NCBI GenBank assembly: GCA_031315915.1 | Contig: JALDRK010000017.1 | Span: forward strand, 1-64,000 | DNA length: 64,000 nucleotides | Direction of reading: 5' to 3' | DNA from: Nitrospirales bacterium | GTDB taxonomy: Bacteria; Nitrospirota; Nitrospiria; Nitrospirales; UBA8639 | Shown here: in pieces, positions 54,782 to 63,236 of the stretch | Layout: every line of letters starts with the position of its first letter | How positions within the stretch are numbered: position 1 is the first letter of the stretch | Notes under the pieces: model-generated | What the model was told of the DNA's origin: nothing | Database searches by the model: none | What the model saw: only the letters and a program-made list of their open reading frames with translations | Program-made: the position numbers and the translations under genes

Positions 54782-55905
54782 TGTCCCGCCTCACCTTGTC
54801 TCAGTCCATATTGGAAATTCCATTCCGGCAGGCTTTTGCCCATGCGACTGCCACACGGTCCGGCACCGAGGGTCTGCTGGTCAAAGCCCTTACCTCGGAG
54901 GGAGGGGTTGGGATGGGGGAGGGGTGCCCCAGGTTCTATGTGACTGGAGAGACCTTGGCAACCTCCCAGGTATTTTTTGAGGCGCATCGGACAACATGGG
55001 AACAGTTCAAGAATTTAGAGGATATGACTAACTGGATGACGGCCAATGTCCAACAACTTGATGCGAACCCGGCGGCTTGGTGTTCGGTGGAATTGGCCCT
55101 CTTGGATGTCTGGGGAAAAGAATCAGGGCAAACCGTCGAGACGGTGCTCGGCGTACCGGAATTAAGGGAACCTTTTCAGTATTCCGCAGTCTTGGGGACC
55201 GATAGTTTGACTGTCTTTCACAAACAGGCCACACAATTTTCGGCTCTGGGATTTTCAGACTTTAAAATAAAGGTTTCCGGCCGCTTGAATGAGGACCGAC
55301 AGAAAATTGAGATGCTGAATGGTTTGAGTCTTGAAAAAATGCGTATCCGGCTTGACGCAAACAATCTATGGAAACATCCCGACGAGGCAATGGAGTATCT
55401 TGAAGCCCTTCGCTATGCCATTTGGGCGGTCGAAGAGCCTCTGCAAGTCAACGATTATGAGGGATGCCGGACCATTAACCGGAAATCCGGCTTGGCGATC
55501 ATACTCGATGAGAGTTTTTTGCGCGAAGAGCAATTCCAGTCAGTGCAAGCCGATCCCCAGACTTGGATTATCAATATCCGCATATCCAAAATGGGTGGCA
55601 TCCAGCGGGCATTGACTGTAGCGAGGCAAGCGAGGGTCGCAAAAATTCCGATCATCATCGGCGCGCAAGTCGGCGAAACCAGTATTCTCACCCGCGCGGC
55701 ACTCACTGTCGCCAATCAATACCGCGACATTCTGCTGGCCCAGGAAGGGGCCTTTGGAACCTATTTGCTCGAACACGATATCACGGATACTCCTCTGATG
55801 TTCGGGAAAGGTGGAAAGCTTGACCCCCAATCCCTCCTTGATCGTCCCGGGCTGGGTCTAACTTTCTCCAAATCCTCCGAGACTTTTCCCCCAATTTTTT
55901 GCTAA
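54781..55905 (+). CDS. Enolase-superfamily enzyme (MLE/dipeptide-epimerase type)
   Basis: A 374-residue protein. The catalytic K-x-K is Lys162/Lys164 (FKIKVSG); metal ligands are Asp192 (RLDANN), Glu218/219 (VEEPL) and Asp243 (ILDES); the second-half Lys270 is in RISKMGG. All residues of the muconate lactonizing enzyme subgroup are present, so it should be active. Known members racemise dipeptides or isomerise or dehydrate acids; the substrate is unknown. Stop/start overlap (TGATG) with GH3 indicates coupled expression. It is the last gene of the operon. Confidence 0.9.
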   Translation: MSRLTLSQSILEIPFRQAFAHATATRSGTEGLLVKALTSEGGVGMGEGCPRFYVTGETLATSQVFFEAHRTTWEQFKNLEDMTNWMTANVQQLDANPAAWCSVELALLDVWGKESGQTVETVLGVPELREPFQYSAVLGTDSLTVFHKQATQFSALGFSDFKIKVSGRLNEDRQKIEMLNGLSLEKMRIRLDANNLWKHPDEAMEYLEALRYAIWAVEEPLQVNDYEGCRTINRKSGLAIILDESFLREEQFQSVQADPQTWIINIRISKMGGIQRALTVARQARVAKIPIIIGAQVGETSILTRAALTVANQYRDILLAQEGAFGTYLLEHDITDTPLMFGKGGKLDPQSLLDRPGLGLTFSKSSETFPPIFC

Positions 55906-56000
55906 GAATCTCAATCAGATAGGCCGAATCCTCCTGTACATTTTCTTGAGGGTTGGCTAAAGTGAGCGACTCAATGGTGAGGCTCTGAGTCCTTGGAATA

Positions 56001-56489
56001 ATGAAGAAGAAAATCACGGTTTTTGTGTCCTATGCGCGGGCCAATCGCGATCTGGCTACCCGGCTTTTAAAAAAATTCAAAGAACAGGCCTCTCCCTCCA
56101 AACAGTATTATTATTCGTTTTGGCGGGATAACGACATTCTGGTGGGAGAAAGGTGGCATGAGGCAATTCAACTGGCATTGGAGCAATGTGACATGGGACT
56201 GGTTCTGGTCAGTCCGGCATTTTTAGGATCGCAATACATCCACGACCACGAACTTCCCAAATTTGTGAAGGGGAGAGACAAACTGGTCATTCCGGTATTG
56301 TTGCAACCGATCGACCTGGATCGCCATGATTTGAAAGGCCTGCACCAGGTGCAACTTTTCCGGCTTGATCGCCCGCGTTTTTCCACTCCTAAATCCTATG
56401 GGGAATGTTCGGGGTCCCATCGGGATCAATTTGCTCTGGAGTTGTTCCGGCAGGTGGAGGCCCGTCTGGATAAATTCGTGACGAAATAA
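56001..56489 (+). CDS. TIR-domain protein
   Basis: A 162-residue single TIR domain: FVSYARANRDLA (box 1) near residue 8, 'WRDNDILVGERWHEAI' (BB-loop region), 'DMGLVLVSPAFLGSQYIHDHELPKF' with Glu84 at the usual catalytic position of NAD-cleaving TIRs. No transmembrane segment or fused sensor. It starts 96 bases after the operon and ends 50 bases before the DUF2130 gene on the same strand. Stand-alone bacterial TIRs are often effectors in anti-phage systems, so it may degrade NAD or make a cyclic ADP-ribose-like messenger with a partner. Confidence 0.88.
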   Translation: MKKKITVFVSYARANRDLATRLLKKFKEQASPSKQYYYSFWRDNDILVGERWHEAIQLALEQCDMGLVLVSPAFLGSQYIHDHELPKFVKGRDKLVIPVLLQPIDLDRHDLKGLHQVQLFRLDRPRFSTPKSYGECSGSHRDQFALELFRQVEARLDKFVTK

Positions 56490-56539
56490 TCCGTGAGACG
56501 GATGTCTCTTTTCCTTAATCAGATTTACGAAGAATTTCT

Positions 56540-57826
56540 ATGGCCGAACCCACGATCATCTGTCCACAGTGTAAAACCGAAATCAAGCTGACGGAGTCGC
56601 TCGCCGCTCCTCTTTTGGAAGCCACGAAGCGGGATTTCGAGCAACGCCTGGCTCAAAAGGATGCGGATGCTGCGAAGCGTGATGCCGCTCTGCGTGAGCG
56701 CGAAGCCGCGCTTGCGAAATCTCAAGAAACGTTGGATGAACAAGTGGCAGAAAAGCTGAAGCAACAACGGGCCGTTATCGTCGCCGAAGAAGCCAGAAAA
56801 GCCAAGCTGGCACTCAGCAATGACCTCGAGCAGAAATCGAAAGAAATACTTGAAATTCAAGCGATCCTGAAACAGAAGGACGAAAAGCTGGCTGAGGCGC
56901 AGAAAGTACAGGCTGACTTGCTTCGTAAGCAACGGGAACTGGACGATGCCAAACGCGAATTGGATCTCACGGTGGAAAAGCGGGTGCAGGCAGGCTTGAC
57001 GGCCACGCGGGATCAGGCGCGGAAAGAGGCAGAGGAATCGCTGAAACTTAAAGTGCTGGAAAAAGAGCAAACCATCCTTGGCATGCAAAAACAAATCGAA
57101 GAGCTCAAACGCAAAGCCGAGCAGGGTTCGCAACAACTTCAGGGCGAGGTACAGGAACTCGAACTCGAATCGCTTCTGGCAGCTAAATTTCCGTTGGATC
57201 AGATTCACCCGGTACCGAAAGGAGAGTTTGGGGGAGATACACTTCAGCGGGTAACCGGACCTTTTGGACAAGTATGCGGAACCATTCTCTGGGAATCCAA
57301 GCGCACAAAAAACTGGAGCGACGGATGGCTGGTCAAATTGCGGGAAGATCAGCGTCAGGCCAAAGCGGAACTGGCGGTTATCGTCAGTCAGGCGCTTCCG
57401 AAAGATATCGATACCTTTGATCTGCTTGACGGGGTGTGGGTCGTGCATCCCAAGGCTGCTCTTCCGGTAGCCATGGCCTTGCGACAGAGTTTGATGGAAG
57501 TGGCTGCGGCACGCCAGGCAACCGAAGGAAAGCAAACCAAAATGGAAATGGTGTATGGGTATCTAATGGGTCCCCGCTTCCGTCAGAGGGTACAGGCCAT
57601 TGTCGAGGCTTTCTCCACGATGCAGGAAGATCTGGAAAAGGAACGCAAAGCCATTATGAAACAATGGGCCAAACGGGAAGAACAGATCGGGCGCGTCATG
57701 CAAGCCACCGTTGGGATGTACGGAGACCTCCAAGGCATCGCCGGAAAATCCTTGCAGGAAATCGAAGGCTTGGAATTCCCGGCGCTGGATGCGCCGTCCG
57801 ACGAAAACCCTTCAGATGAATCGTAA
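56540..57826 (+). CDS. DUF2130 coiled-coil protein with PD-(D/E)xK-like core
   Basis: A 428-residue protein. A short CPQC ribbon-like start (residues 8-11) is followed by a long charged coiled coil (~30-205), then the DUF2130 core: ELESLLAAKFPLDQI, FGGDTLQRV with Asp233, and GTILWESKRTKNWS with Glu252 and Lys254 (E-x-K), then QRQAKAELAVIVSQ with Gln271. This D...E-x-K arrangement resembles the PD-(D/E)xK nuclease superfamily. A C-terminal helical bundle ends acidic. It stands 50 bases after the TIR gene, so they may be one functional pair. Confidence 0.85.
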   Translation: MAEPTIICPQCKTEIKLTESLAAPLLEATKRDFEQRLAQKDADAAKRDAALREREAALAKSQETLDEQVAEKLKQQRAVIVAEEARKAKLALSNDLEQKSKEILEIQAILKQKDEKLAEAQKVQADLLRKQRELDDAKRELDLTVEKRVQAGLTATRDQARKEAEESLKLKVLEKEQTILGMQKQIEELKRKAEQGSQQLQGEVQELELESLLAAKFPLDQIHPVPKGEFGGDTLQRVTGPFGQVCGTILWESKRTKNWSDGWLVKLREDQRQAKAELAVIVSQALPKDIDTFDLLDGVWVVHPKAALPVAMALRQSLMEVAAARQATEGKQTKMEMVYGYLMGPRFRQRVQAIVEAFSTMQEDLEKERKAIMKQWAKREEQIGRVMQATVGMYGDLQGIAGKSLQEIEGLEFPALDAPSDENPSDES

Positions 57827-58207
57827 TTGATTGCTGCCAGAGATCTTTACTCTATTATATCTCACCAATGCCCGATTCTTCCTCCTTCATTCCCTCCGCT
57901 CATATTCATAATCGTTTGAGTTTGATCCAGAAGATCCTTGTTTTCTAGCATTTCAGCGAACGATTTTTTTGTTGTAGATTAGGTTTTCCTCTGTAGCAAC
58001 CTGGGGCAATAGACTTGGGCCATGGATGTGGCTATTTGCCTCAATCCCAGACGCCAATTGAAAAATCATTGAAAAATCATAAATTTCTGTCTGGCATATG
58101 ATTTGGAGTACTTGGGAAGAGAAAAAGAAAATATACAACCGAGAATCGTTTGCCCTCATCATGAACAGAATATTGGCTTTTTATTCTGGAGAAAGGAGAA
58201 CACCTTC
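57827..58207. other. Intergenic region before the cytochrome gene
   Basis: About 380 AT-rich bases. It holds a short direct repeat, TTGAAAAATCA twice at about 58059-58081, and a GGAGAAAGGAG site that serves the next gene. No coding frame, and no clear terminator for the DUF2130 gene. Confidence 0.5.
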
Positions 58208-58636
58208 ATGCAACCAAAAATGTTCAGGTTTTTACCCACCGTGGGGTTTGTTGCTGCGATGTTCATATTCGCCGCCACTAGTTTGACGCTGGCTGGAGAT
58301 CCCGGTGATCTGTCTCCTCGGGTTCCACCTGATCGTTTGGACGAGGCCAAATCCCTCCGGAATCCATTTCCACCGTTAACCGACCTGATTGCGAAAGGAA
58401 AAAAAACATATGAGGGAAAGGCGTATTGCTCGGCCTGTCATGGGTTGGAAGGGGCAGGTGGGACGAGCGGAGGTCGGGTGACACCATTCGGGGGTGAGCC
58501 ACCTACGAATTTTGCCGATGCGGCCTGGCAAGCGGCTCGGACGGATGGAGAAATCTTTTGGATTCTGAAACATGGCAGCCATGGCACCGACATGGCTCCT
58601 TATATGCCGTTATACATATCGGAGGAGGATGCCTGA
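58208..58636 (+). CDS. Periplasmic c-type cytochrome, truncated by a TGA
   Basis: A 142-residue protein with a signal peptide (PTVGFVAAMFIFAATSLTLA) and a single haem site CSACH; the axial Met is in GTDMAPYM. It ends EEDA at 58636 with TGA. The next 13 codons in the same frame read SIVIYLRTFGGT and then TAA (58673-58675), which is exactly the end expected for this cytochrome (compare DEEIWTVMQYERSF in the paralogue at 59413). The stop lies where Trp (TGG) is expected, so a G-to-A nonsense change removes the last helix. ATG 58208 gives the signal peptide; the frame is open to 58103. Confidence 0.88.
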   Translation: MQPKMFRFLPTVGFVAAMFIFAATSLTLAGDPGDLSPRVPPDRLDEAKSLRNPFPPLTDLIAKGKKTYEGKAYCSACHGLEGAGGTSGGRVTPFGGEPPTNFADAAWQAARTDGEIFWILKHGSHGTDMAPYMPLYISEEDA

Positions 58637-58750
58637 TCGATTGTTATCTACCTTCGAACCTTCGGAGGAACGTAATGCGGTATTCCTTTTTGAAAACAGC
58701 AGGTCCGGTCCAATGATGTGATCTATTATTCGTAAGCAAGGAGAGACGTG

Positions 58751-59347
58751 ATGCAGAATCAACGTTTCAGAAAACTTCAAATGTCAGGGTTAGCCCTTAT
58801 CATCCTGACCGTGATGGCAGGCTGTAGTCATTATGGGAAACATGATATATCGAAGATAGCCAAAGCGACGATTCAAGGGTGCACGGATCCCGCCATTACC
58901 GGAACCGCCATCCTTAAGAAATTTGAATCATCCGAAGGCATCAAAAAGGTGTATGTCCAGATAGAGGTCAACGGGTTAAAGGACGGAAAGCATGCCGTTC
59001 ATATTCATGAAGTTGCGAGCTGTCAACCCTGTGGAGCCGCGAAGGGCCATCATGATCCAGGACCGTTTGGGAAATCCACACCGGATGCCCCGGACTTCAA
59101 TCATCCCTATCATATGGGCGATCTGGTGAATATCACGGTGGAGAACGGTGTAGGAAAACTTCATACGGTGACTACGCGAGTGGCATTATCCGATGGTCGG
59201 TTGAGTGTATTTGACCAGGACGGGAGTGCTTTCATCATTCACACGAATGAAGATCTCTATTGTGATCAGGATAGTGAACTCAATCCGGGATGTGCCGGAG
59301 GAGCACGGGATGCCTGTGGCATCATCGAGCCGATGCCAACCATGTAA
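58751..59347 (+). CDS. sodC: Cu/Zn superoxide dismutase lipoprotein
   Basis: A 198-residue protein that disproportionates superoxide in the periplasm. A lipoprotein signal (VMAGC) leads to the SodC fold. Copper ligands are in HAVHIHEVASC (HxH) and the bridging/zinc ligands in 'KGHHDPGPFG' and 'FNHPYHMGDL'; the last copper ligand His is in AFIIHTNEDLYCDQ. Cysteines in HEVASC and near the C-terminus (GARDACG) could form the usual disulfide. ATG 58751 follows AAGGAGAG; GTG 58748 is an alternative. It lies between two paralogous cytochromes on the same strand. Confidence 0.92.
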   Translation: MQNQRFRKLQMSGLALIILTVMAGCSHYGKHDISKIAKATIQGCTDPAITGTAILKKFESSEGIKKVYVQIEVNGLKDGKHAVHIHEVASCQPCGAAKGHHDPGPFGKSTPDAPDFNHPYHMGDLVNITVENGVGKLHTVTTRVALSDGRLSVFDQDGSAFIIHTNEDLYCDQDSELNPGCAGGARDACGIIEPMPTM

Positions 59348-59412
59348 TGGCCAATTCCGATGGACAGTACCAGGATGAATCGTTCAACGAAAAATAACGA
59401 GAGGAAGGAATC

Positions 59413-59916
59413 ATGTGCAGAAGTATTCGAAGGTTGATCGGGCTGATACTGGGACTTGTCATTTGGGTTCCGATGGCGTTTGCCCAAGGACACGGTCACC
59501 AACAGATGATGATGCCCAGGGTCCCAGCTGACCGAATGGATGAGGCCAGAGTGCTCAAAAGCCCATTGCCGGCTTCACCGGACATTGTGGAAAAAGGCAA
59601 GGCGATCTATGAAGGGAAAGGGACCTGTATCAACTGTCATGGTGCGAATGGACGCGGCGATGGACCTGGTGCCGCCACGCTGAGTCCTCCGCCTCGGATC
59701 TTCCGGTCACATGGCTTCTGGATGCACAGAACGGAAGGCGAAATCTTTTGGGTGATCAAGCATGGATCGGCCGGAACCGCCATGATTCCCTTCGGCGGAT
59801 TACTGACCGATGAAGAAATCTGGACCGTCATGCAATATGAACGCAGTTTCGCTGGTGATCCACGTGGTGGTGGGCCGCGTCATGGTCGTGGGGGAAGACA
59901 TGGTGGCCCTGGTTGA
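59413..59916 (+). CDS. Periplasmic c-type cytochrome
   Basis: A 167-residue paralogue of the cytochrome at 58208: signal peptide, then 'PRVPADRMDEARVLKSPLP', haem motif CINCH and an axial Met in GTAMIPFGG. The C-terminal helix 'TDEEIWTVMQYERSF' is intact here. The last 20 residues are Gly/His/Arg-rich (RGGGPRHGRGGRHGG). Start ATG 59413 with GGAAGG upstream. It probably carries electrons in the periplasm; the acceptor or donor is not evident. Confidence 0.9.
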   Translation: MCRSIRRLIGLILGLVIWVPMAFAQGHGHQQMMMPRVPADRMDEARVLKSPLPASPDIVEKGKAIYEGKGTCINCHGANGRGDGPGAATLSPPPRIFRSHGFWMHRTEGEIFWVIKHGSAGTAMIPFGGLLTDEEIWTVMQYERSFAGDPRGGGPRHGRGGRHGGPG

Positions 59917-60338
59917 TGGATAAATAAACCCGGCCATACAGGTCATACATGAAGGTAAGAAGGACATGACCTCGAATTTAGGAATTTATGATTTCTAAAA
60001 AAAATCTTATGACCTCGATCGTTTCAGATTCTTGTGTCGAATATCTAGTCACCGTTCTCTCCTCCTGTAGCATTATCCCTTACTAAAACTGTGTGTTTTA
60101 GTCCTATAGTCAGGGATGTTGCCGAATGGCCTCTTGGTGCTTTTCTGAACTGTTTTGTGGAGTGGGCTCGTTCATGAGAATGCGTAACTTCTTCCTCCCA
60201 CACATACAGAGCTTAGAATATTAGAACCAAAACCAGACTACATTCGACGAACCTTCTGACAGGTAGACGACAGTATGATCTATTATTAAACTCAACCAGG
60301 GTCCTGGAGATGAAATGGTCGGACAAGGAGGCTTTTGT
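59917..60338. other. Intergenic region, no gene seen
   Basis: Over 400 AT-rich bases between the cytochrome cluster and a small secreted protein gene. ACAAGGAGG at 60323-60331 is the ribosome-binding site for the next gene. No RNA gene recognised. Confidence 0.5.
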
Positions 60339-60650
60339 ATGAAAATTACATGTGGTTTGCTCATGATTCCGTTGTTCATATTTTCATGTTGGAGCGCCGT
60401 CTATGCTGAACGCTATGTCGTGGTGAACAGGCAGCGGTTGTCTCTTCCCGAGATTCAATATCTAGAGCAGCTCCATTGCGGGCCTGTGCCGAACGGGCGG
60501 TATTGGATCGATCTGCAAACGGGGATGTGGGGATATGAGCAGAATTCCAGGCCGCAAGGGTATGTCGGGGATAATTGCCGTAATCCTCAGCGTCGGCCCA
60601 GTTTATCCGAGCGGGGCATGCTCTTTAGTCCTCACGACTGGATTAAATAG
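60339..60650 (+). CDS. Small secreted protein, unknown function
   Basis: A 103-residue protein with a signal peptide (MKITCGLLMIPLFIFSCWSAVYA). The mature part has a conserved-looking block LPEIQYLEQLHCGPVPNGRY followed by WIDLQTGMWGYE, and one further Cys in GDNCRNP that could pair with it. I do not know the family. ATG 60339 with AAGGAGG at ideal spacing fixes the start. Confidence 0.72.
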   Translation: MKITCGLLMIPLFIFSCWSAVYAERYVVVNRQRLSLPEIQYLEQLHCGPVPNGRYWIDLQTGMWGYEQNSRPQGYVGDNCRNPQRRPSLSERGMLFSPHDWIK

Positions 60651-60770
60651 TCTACCCAATTATCCAGTTTTTCTCTTTTGCTATGTGAAAAGTGCGGTGT
60701 GGTGAGCCGGATGGACAGGCTGCCAACAGGACATGTATGAACCTAAAAACGGCAGTTGGCCATCTCGGAA

Positions 60771-60878
60771 CCCTTCGACTGCCGCGGAAGTCGCGGCGCT
60801 CAGGTCGAACGGACTCTCACCCAACGGGGTCCCACTTCCACCTATCGTTCGTGCTGAGGCTCTCGAAGTATGAACGGG
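60771..60878. repeat. Dispersed inverted-repeat element
   Basis: The left arm is CCCTTCGACTGCC... GCGCTCAGGTCGAACGG; the reverse complement of the right arm is CCCGTTCATACTTCGAGAGCCTCAGCACGAACG. Both carry TTCGA, CTCAG and CGAACG in the same order. A nested hairpin CCGCG-GAAGT-CGCGG lies within the left arm. A different family from the repeats at 22626 and 29529. Confidence 0.55.
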
Positions 60879-60918
60879 CTTGCGTCCCTGTAACTGACGT
60901 TTTTAGGATGAATCAAAT

Positions 60919-61611
60919 ATGAATGGTTTATCCCAGCGACCATGGCGGCCTCTTCGAATTGGACATCGTGGGGCGGCGGGGTATGTTCCCGAGAATACAC
61001 TGGCTTCCCTGGAGCTTGCCGTCAAACTGGGTGTGGACCTCGTCGAATTCGATGTTCGGCGGTCGGCGGATGGGTCGCTGGTGCTGCTTCATGATCAAAC
61101 CGTTGACCGGACCACCAATGGGCATGGAGAGGTAGAGACTTTGCCGCTTCGCGTCCTGCGCGACTTGGATGCTGGCAGAGGAGAACGGATTCCTCTCCTT
61201 GAAGAAGCGTTGACATGTCTCAGTGGAAGAGCCGGAGCGATGATAGAGCTGAAGGCGGAAGGAATTGCTGCCGAGGTTTGTGCGATCGTGAAGGAAAACG
61301 GCTTTCAATCTCCGGTGATCTATGCCTCATTTATTCATGAGGAATTGCTGGGAGTGAAAAACTCGATGGTAGATGCGCTCACGTTGGCGTTGATCGAAAA
61401 TGCCCCCAAACATCCCACGGCTTTTGCCCGCGATGCCCAGGCCACTCATGCAGGATTGGCGTTGGATATCGTGACGCCCGTTCTTGTGCGTGCTTTACAA
61501 GAGATAGGAGTTAAAGTCTTTGTCTATACGGTTGATGAGCTGGAAGATATTGCACGGATGAAGCGGTTGGGCGTGGATGGTATCATCTCCAATTTTCCTG
61601 ATCGGATCTAG
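60919..61611 (+). CDS. ugpQ: Glycerophosphodiester phosphodiesterase
   Basis: A 230-residue cytoplasmic TIM-barrel enzyme that cleaves glycerophosphodiesters to glycerol-3-phosphate and an alcohol. Catalytic/metal residues: IGHRGA and PENT (HRGAAGYVPENT), VEFDVRRSADG (E-x-D), LLHDQTVDRTTNG (second His), MIELKAEG and the C-terminal 'DGIISNFPDR'. Length and order match the UgpQ-type without signal peptide. Single gene; the preceding repeat element lies in its 5' flank. Confidence 0.93.
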   Translation: MNGLSQRPWRPLRIGHRGAAGYVPENTLASLELAVKLGVDLVEFDVRRSADGSLVLLHDQTVDRTTNGHGEVETLPLRVLRDLDAGRGERIPLLEEALTCLSGRAGAMIELKAEGIAAEVCAIVKENGFQSPVIYASFIHEELLGVKNSMVDALTLALIENAPKHPTAFARDAQATHAGLALDIVTPVLVRALQEIGVKVFVYTVDELEDIARMKRLGVDGIISNFPDRI

Positions 61612-61659
61612 CCTGCCTTCTCCCGTACGCCGACCGTGCTTGAAAAAGCTGTCTCATTC

Positions 61660-62460
61660 TTAGCTTGGAATGACGAAATCATAGTGACCAAGCAATCCGT
61701 CCGTGATCTTTCCTGACGGGTCCGAACCGTAATCCACAATGACCTGCTCCTGATCTTTAGGGGTCAGTCTGGCATCCAAAATCACCACGTCCTTGGGCAG
61801 TAATTCCTGGTTCAAGGCGTTGTTGGGAATCTGATCCCCCCTGAAATACAGTTGCGTGACGAATGTGGGAGATCCCGGAGCCAGTATTTTAAAGTGCAAA
61901 TGCGAAGGCCGATACTGCCCGGCCTCTAAATCAATGGGGTAAAATCCTGGCACAATGGTTTTGAACCAATATTCTCCCTGCTGGTTGCTCGTGGCCTTTC
62001 CCCAATATTGGAAATGTTCGTCGTGTATTCGATGAATGATCTCACCGGTTTTGGGGTGGGGAAAATTGTACATGCCGTCGTCCCCTTTATGGTTGTACCG
62101 GCCTGAAGCTGACGCGCTCCATATAATGAGGACCGTGTCAGGAACGGGCTGGCCTGTTTTTGCATTCAGAACCTGTCCCCGGAGATAGACCACTTGCCCC
62201 TGTGCCGTCCCTTTTCGCCCTTTAATAAAAGTTAGGTCCTGGTCGTTGGCTTGACTGATCGGGAGTCCCTGGGCAGAATTTTCTCGAATGGCATCGACTT
62301 CGTCGCCGTCATCTGGAAAAAACGGGCCAAGTGCCTGCCGGGGCGTGGTGTGGGTCAGAGAGGTGGCCAGGCTGTGGCCCGACATTAATCCACCGACAGT
62401 CAATCCTAATAATCCTATCCCACGTTTCAGTAAGATTCTTCTCGAGCAGAGGTCGGACAT
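61660..62460 (-). CDS. Intradiol ring-cleavage dioxygenase, Tat-exported
   Basis: A 266-residue protein related to protocatechuate 3,4-dioxygenase. The N-terminus has a twin-arginine-like signal (CSRRILLKRGIGLLGLTVGG) for export as a folded metalloprotein. Iron ligands of the family are seen: Tyr in SGRYNHKGD, Tyr in VPGFYPID, and two His in RPSHLHFK. 'YLRGQVLNAKTGQPVPDTVL' is the usual strand of the fold. The start is ATG 62460; the open frame extends to 62499. Exported members are not tied to aromatic degradation for certain; the substrate is unknown. No other aromatic-pathway gene is near. Confidence 0.88.
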   Translation of the reverse strand: MSDLCSRRILLKRGIGLLGLTVGGLMSGHSLATSLTHTTPRQALGPFFPDDGDEVDAIRENSAQGLPISQANDQDLTFIKGRKGTAQGQVVYLRGQVLNAKTGQPVPDTVLIIWSASASGRYNHKGDDGMYNFPHPKTGEIIHRIHDEHFQYWGKATSNQQGEYWFKTIVPGFYPIDLEAGQYRPSHLHFKILAPGSPTFVTQLYFRGDQIPNNALNQELLPKDVVILDARLTPKDQEQVIVDYGSDPSGKITDGLLGHYDFVIPS

Positions 62461-62637
62461 CTTAGGCCTCGTTTTTTCTTTCCAGGGTAGTGTATACAAA
62501 AACGGTTTCTGTTTACGTTATACCATGATTGAGAGGAGCATGTGGACTCCTTCAGGTGAGAAAAGTCTTTATACAAGGACACGATGCCCGTTTGTGCTTA
62601 TCGGAGTCGAATCGAAAGGCCTGGCGAAGGACTCCTA

Positions 62638-62970
62638 TCAGGCCTTCGGAAGTTGGGAATCTGAATGTTCAGGAGAGGGAAGATCGATAAGGTATTGTGC
62701 GATGCCGTCAGGGCTGTTGGTGACCTCAGCATTAATGCTGGGAGGGATGTCGAATTGAAGACGTTTGATCAGTCGACCCATATTCATCTTGGGGGGAAGA
62801 TCGCACAGCCACACATGCATTCCGGTTTCCAACTCGTCAAAATGTCGTTGAACCCGAAAGCCCGGTTTTTCCATATAATAAGCCGAAAGAAATCCGGTTA
62901 TGCCTTGCACCACCCAGGGGTGTTCTTTGAGATATCGATAACTGACTCGAAGTTCGGCGGTTTGGTTCAT
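62638..62970 (-). CDS. Small cytoplasmic protein, unknown function
   Basis: About 110 residues beginning MNQTAELRVSYRYLKEHPW. It looks like an alpha/beta domain with two hydrophobic stretches (VVQGITGFLSAYYM, MHVWLCDLPPKM) but no transmembrane helix. No recognised family. ATG 62970 was chosen over TTG 62985. It is upstream of, and on the same strand as, the dioxygenase, with a 177-base gap, so a shared operon is uncertain. Confidence 0.6.
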   Translation of the reverse strand: MNQTAELRVSYRYLKEHPWVVQGITGFLSAYYMEKPGFRVQRHFDELETGMHVWLCDLPPKMNMGRLIKRLQFDIPPSINAEVTNSPDGIAQYLIDLPSPEHSDSQLPKA

Positions 62971-63236
62971 TGAAGGGGTGGACAACAGGAAAACAGTTGG
63001 AGAGTGCGATGAGGGCTGTCAACGGACATGTGGCATCTTACCTGTCTCAACAGCAAAAAGGGAATCCTGTCGGAAGTGCTGAAAAAATCAAAAATATTTT
63101 GAAGTCGCCATGATAGTGTAGCTCTTATGAAATGATGATTGATGAAATCGCGTTGGCAGGTTATGCTGGCTTGCCTGCCTGATGCGCAGGTGGTTCGTGG
63201 CGCTGGTGGGATTCACATTGAAAAACGATTTTCCTG

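Noticed and set aside
56525-57535. A 336-codon open frame on the minus strand
   Set aside because: It is antisense to the DUF2130 coiled coil; the Phe/Leu/Arg-rich protein is what a Lys/Glu/Ala-rich coiled coil gives when read backwards.
58634-58636. Selenocysteine or read-through at the TGA in the cytochrome
   Set aside because: No SECIS-like hairpin was seen and cytochromes of this type have Trp there; a nonsense change is simpler.
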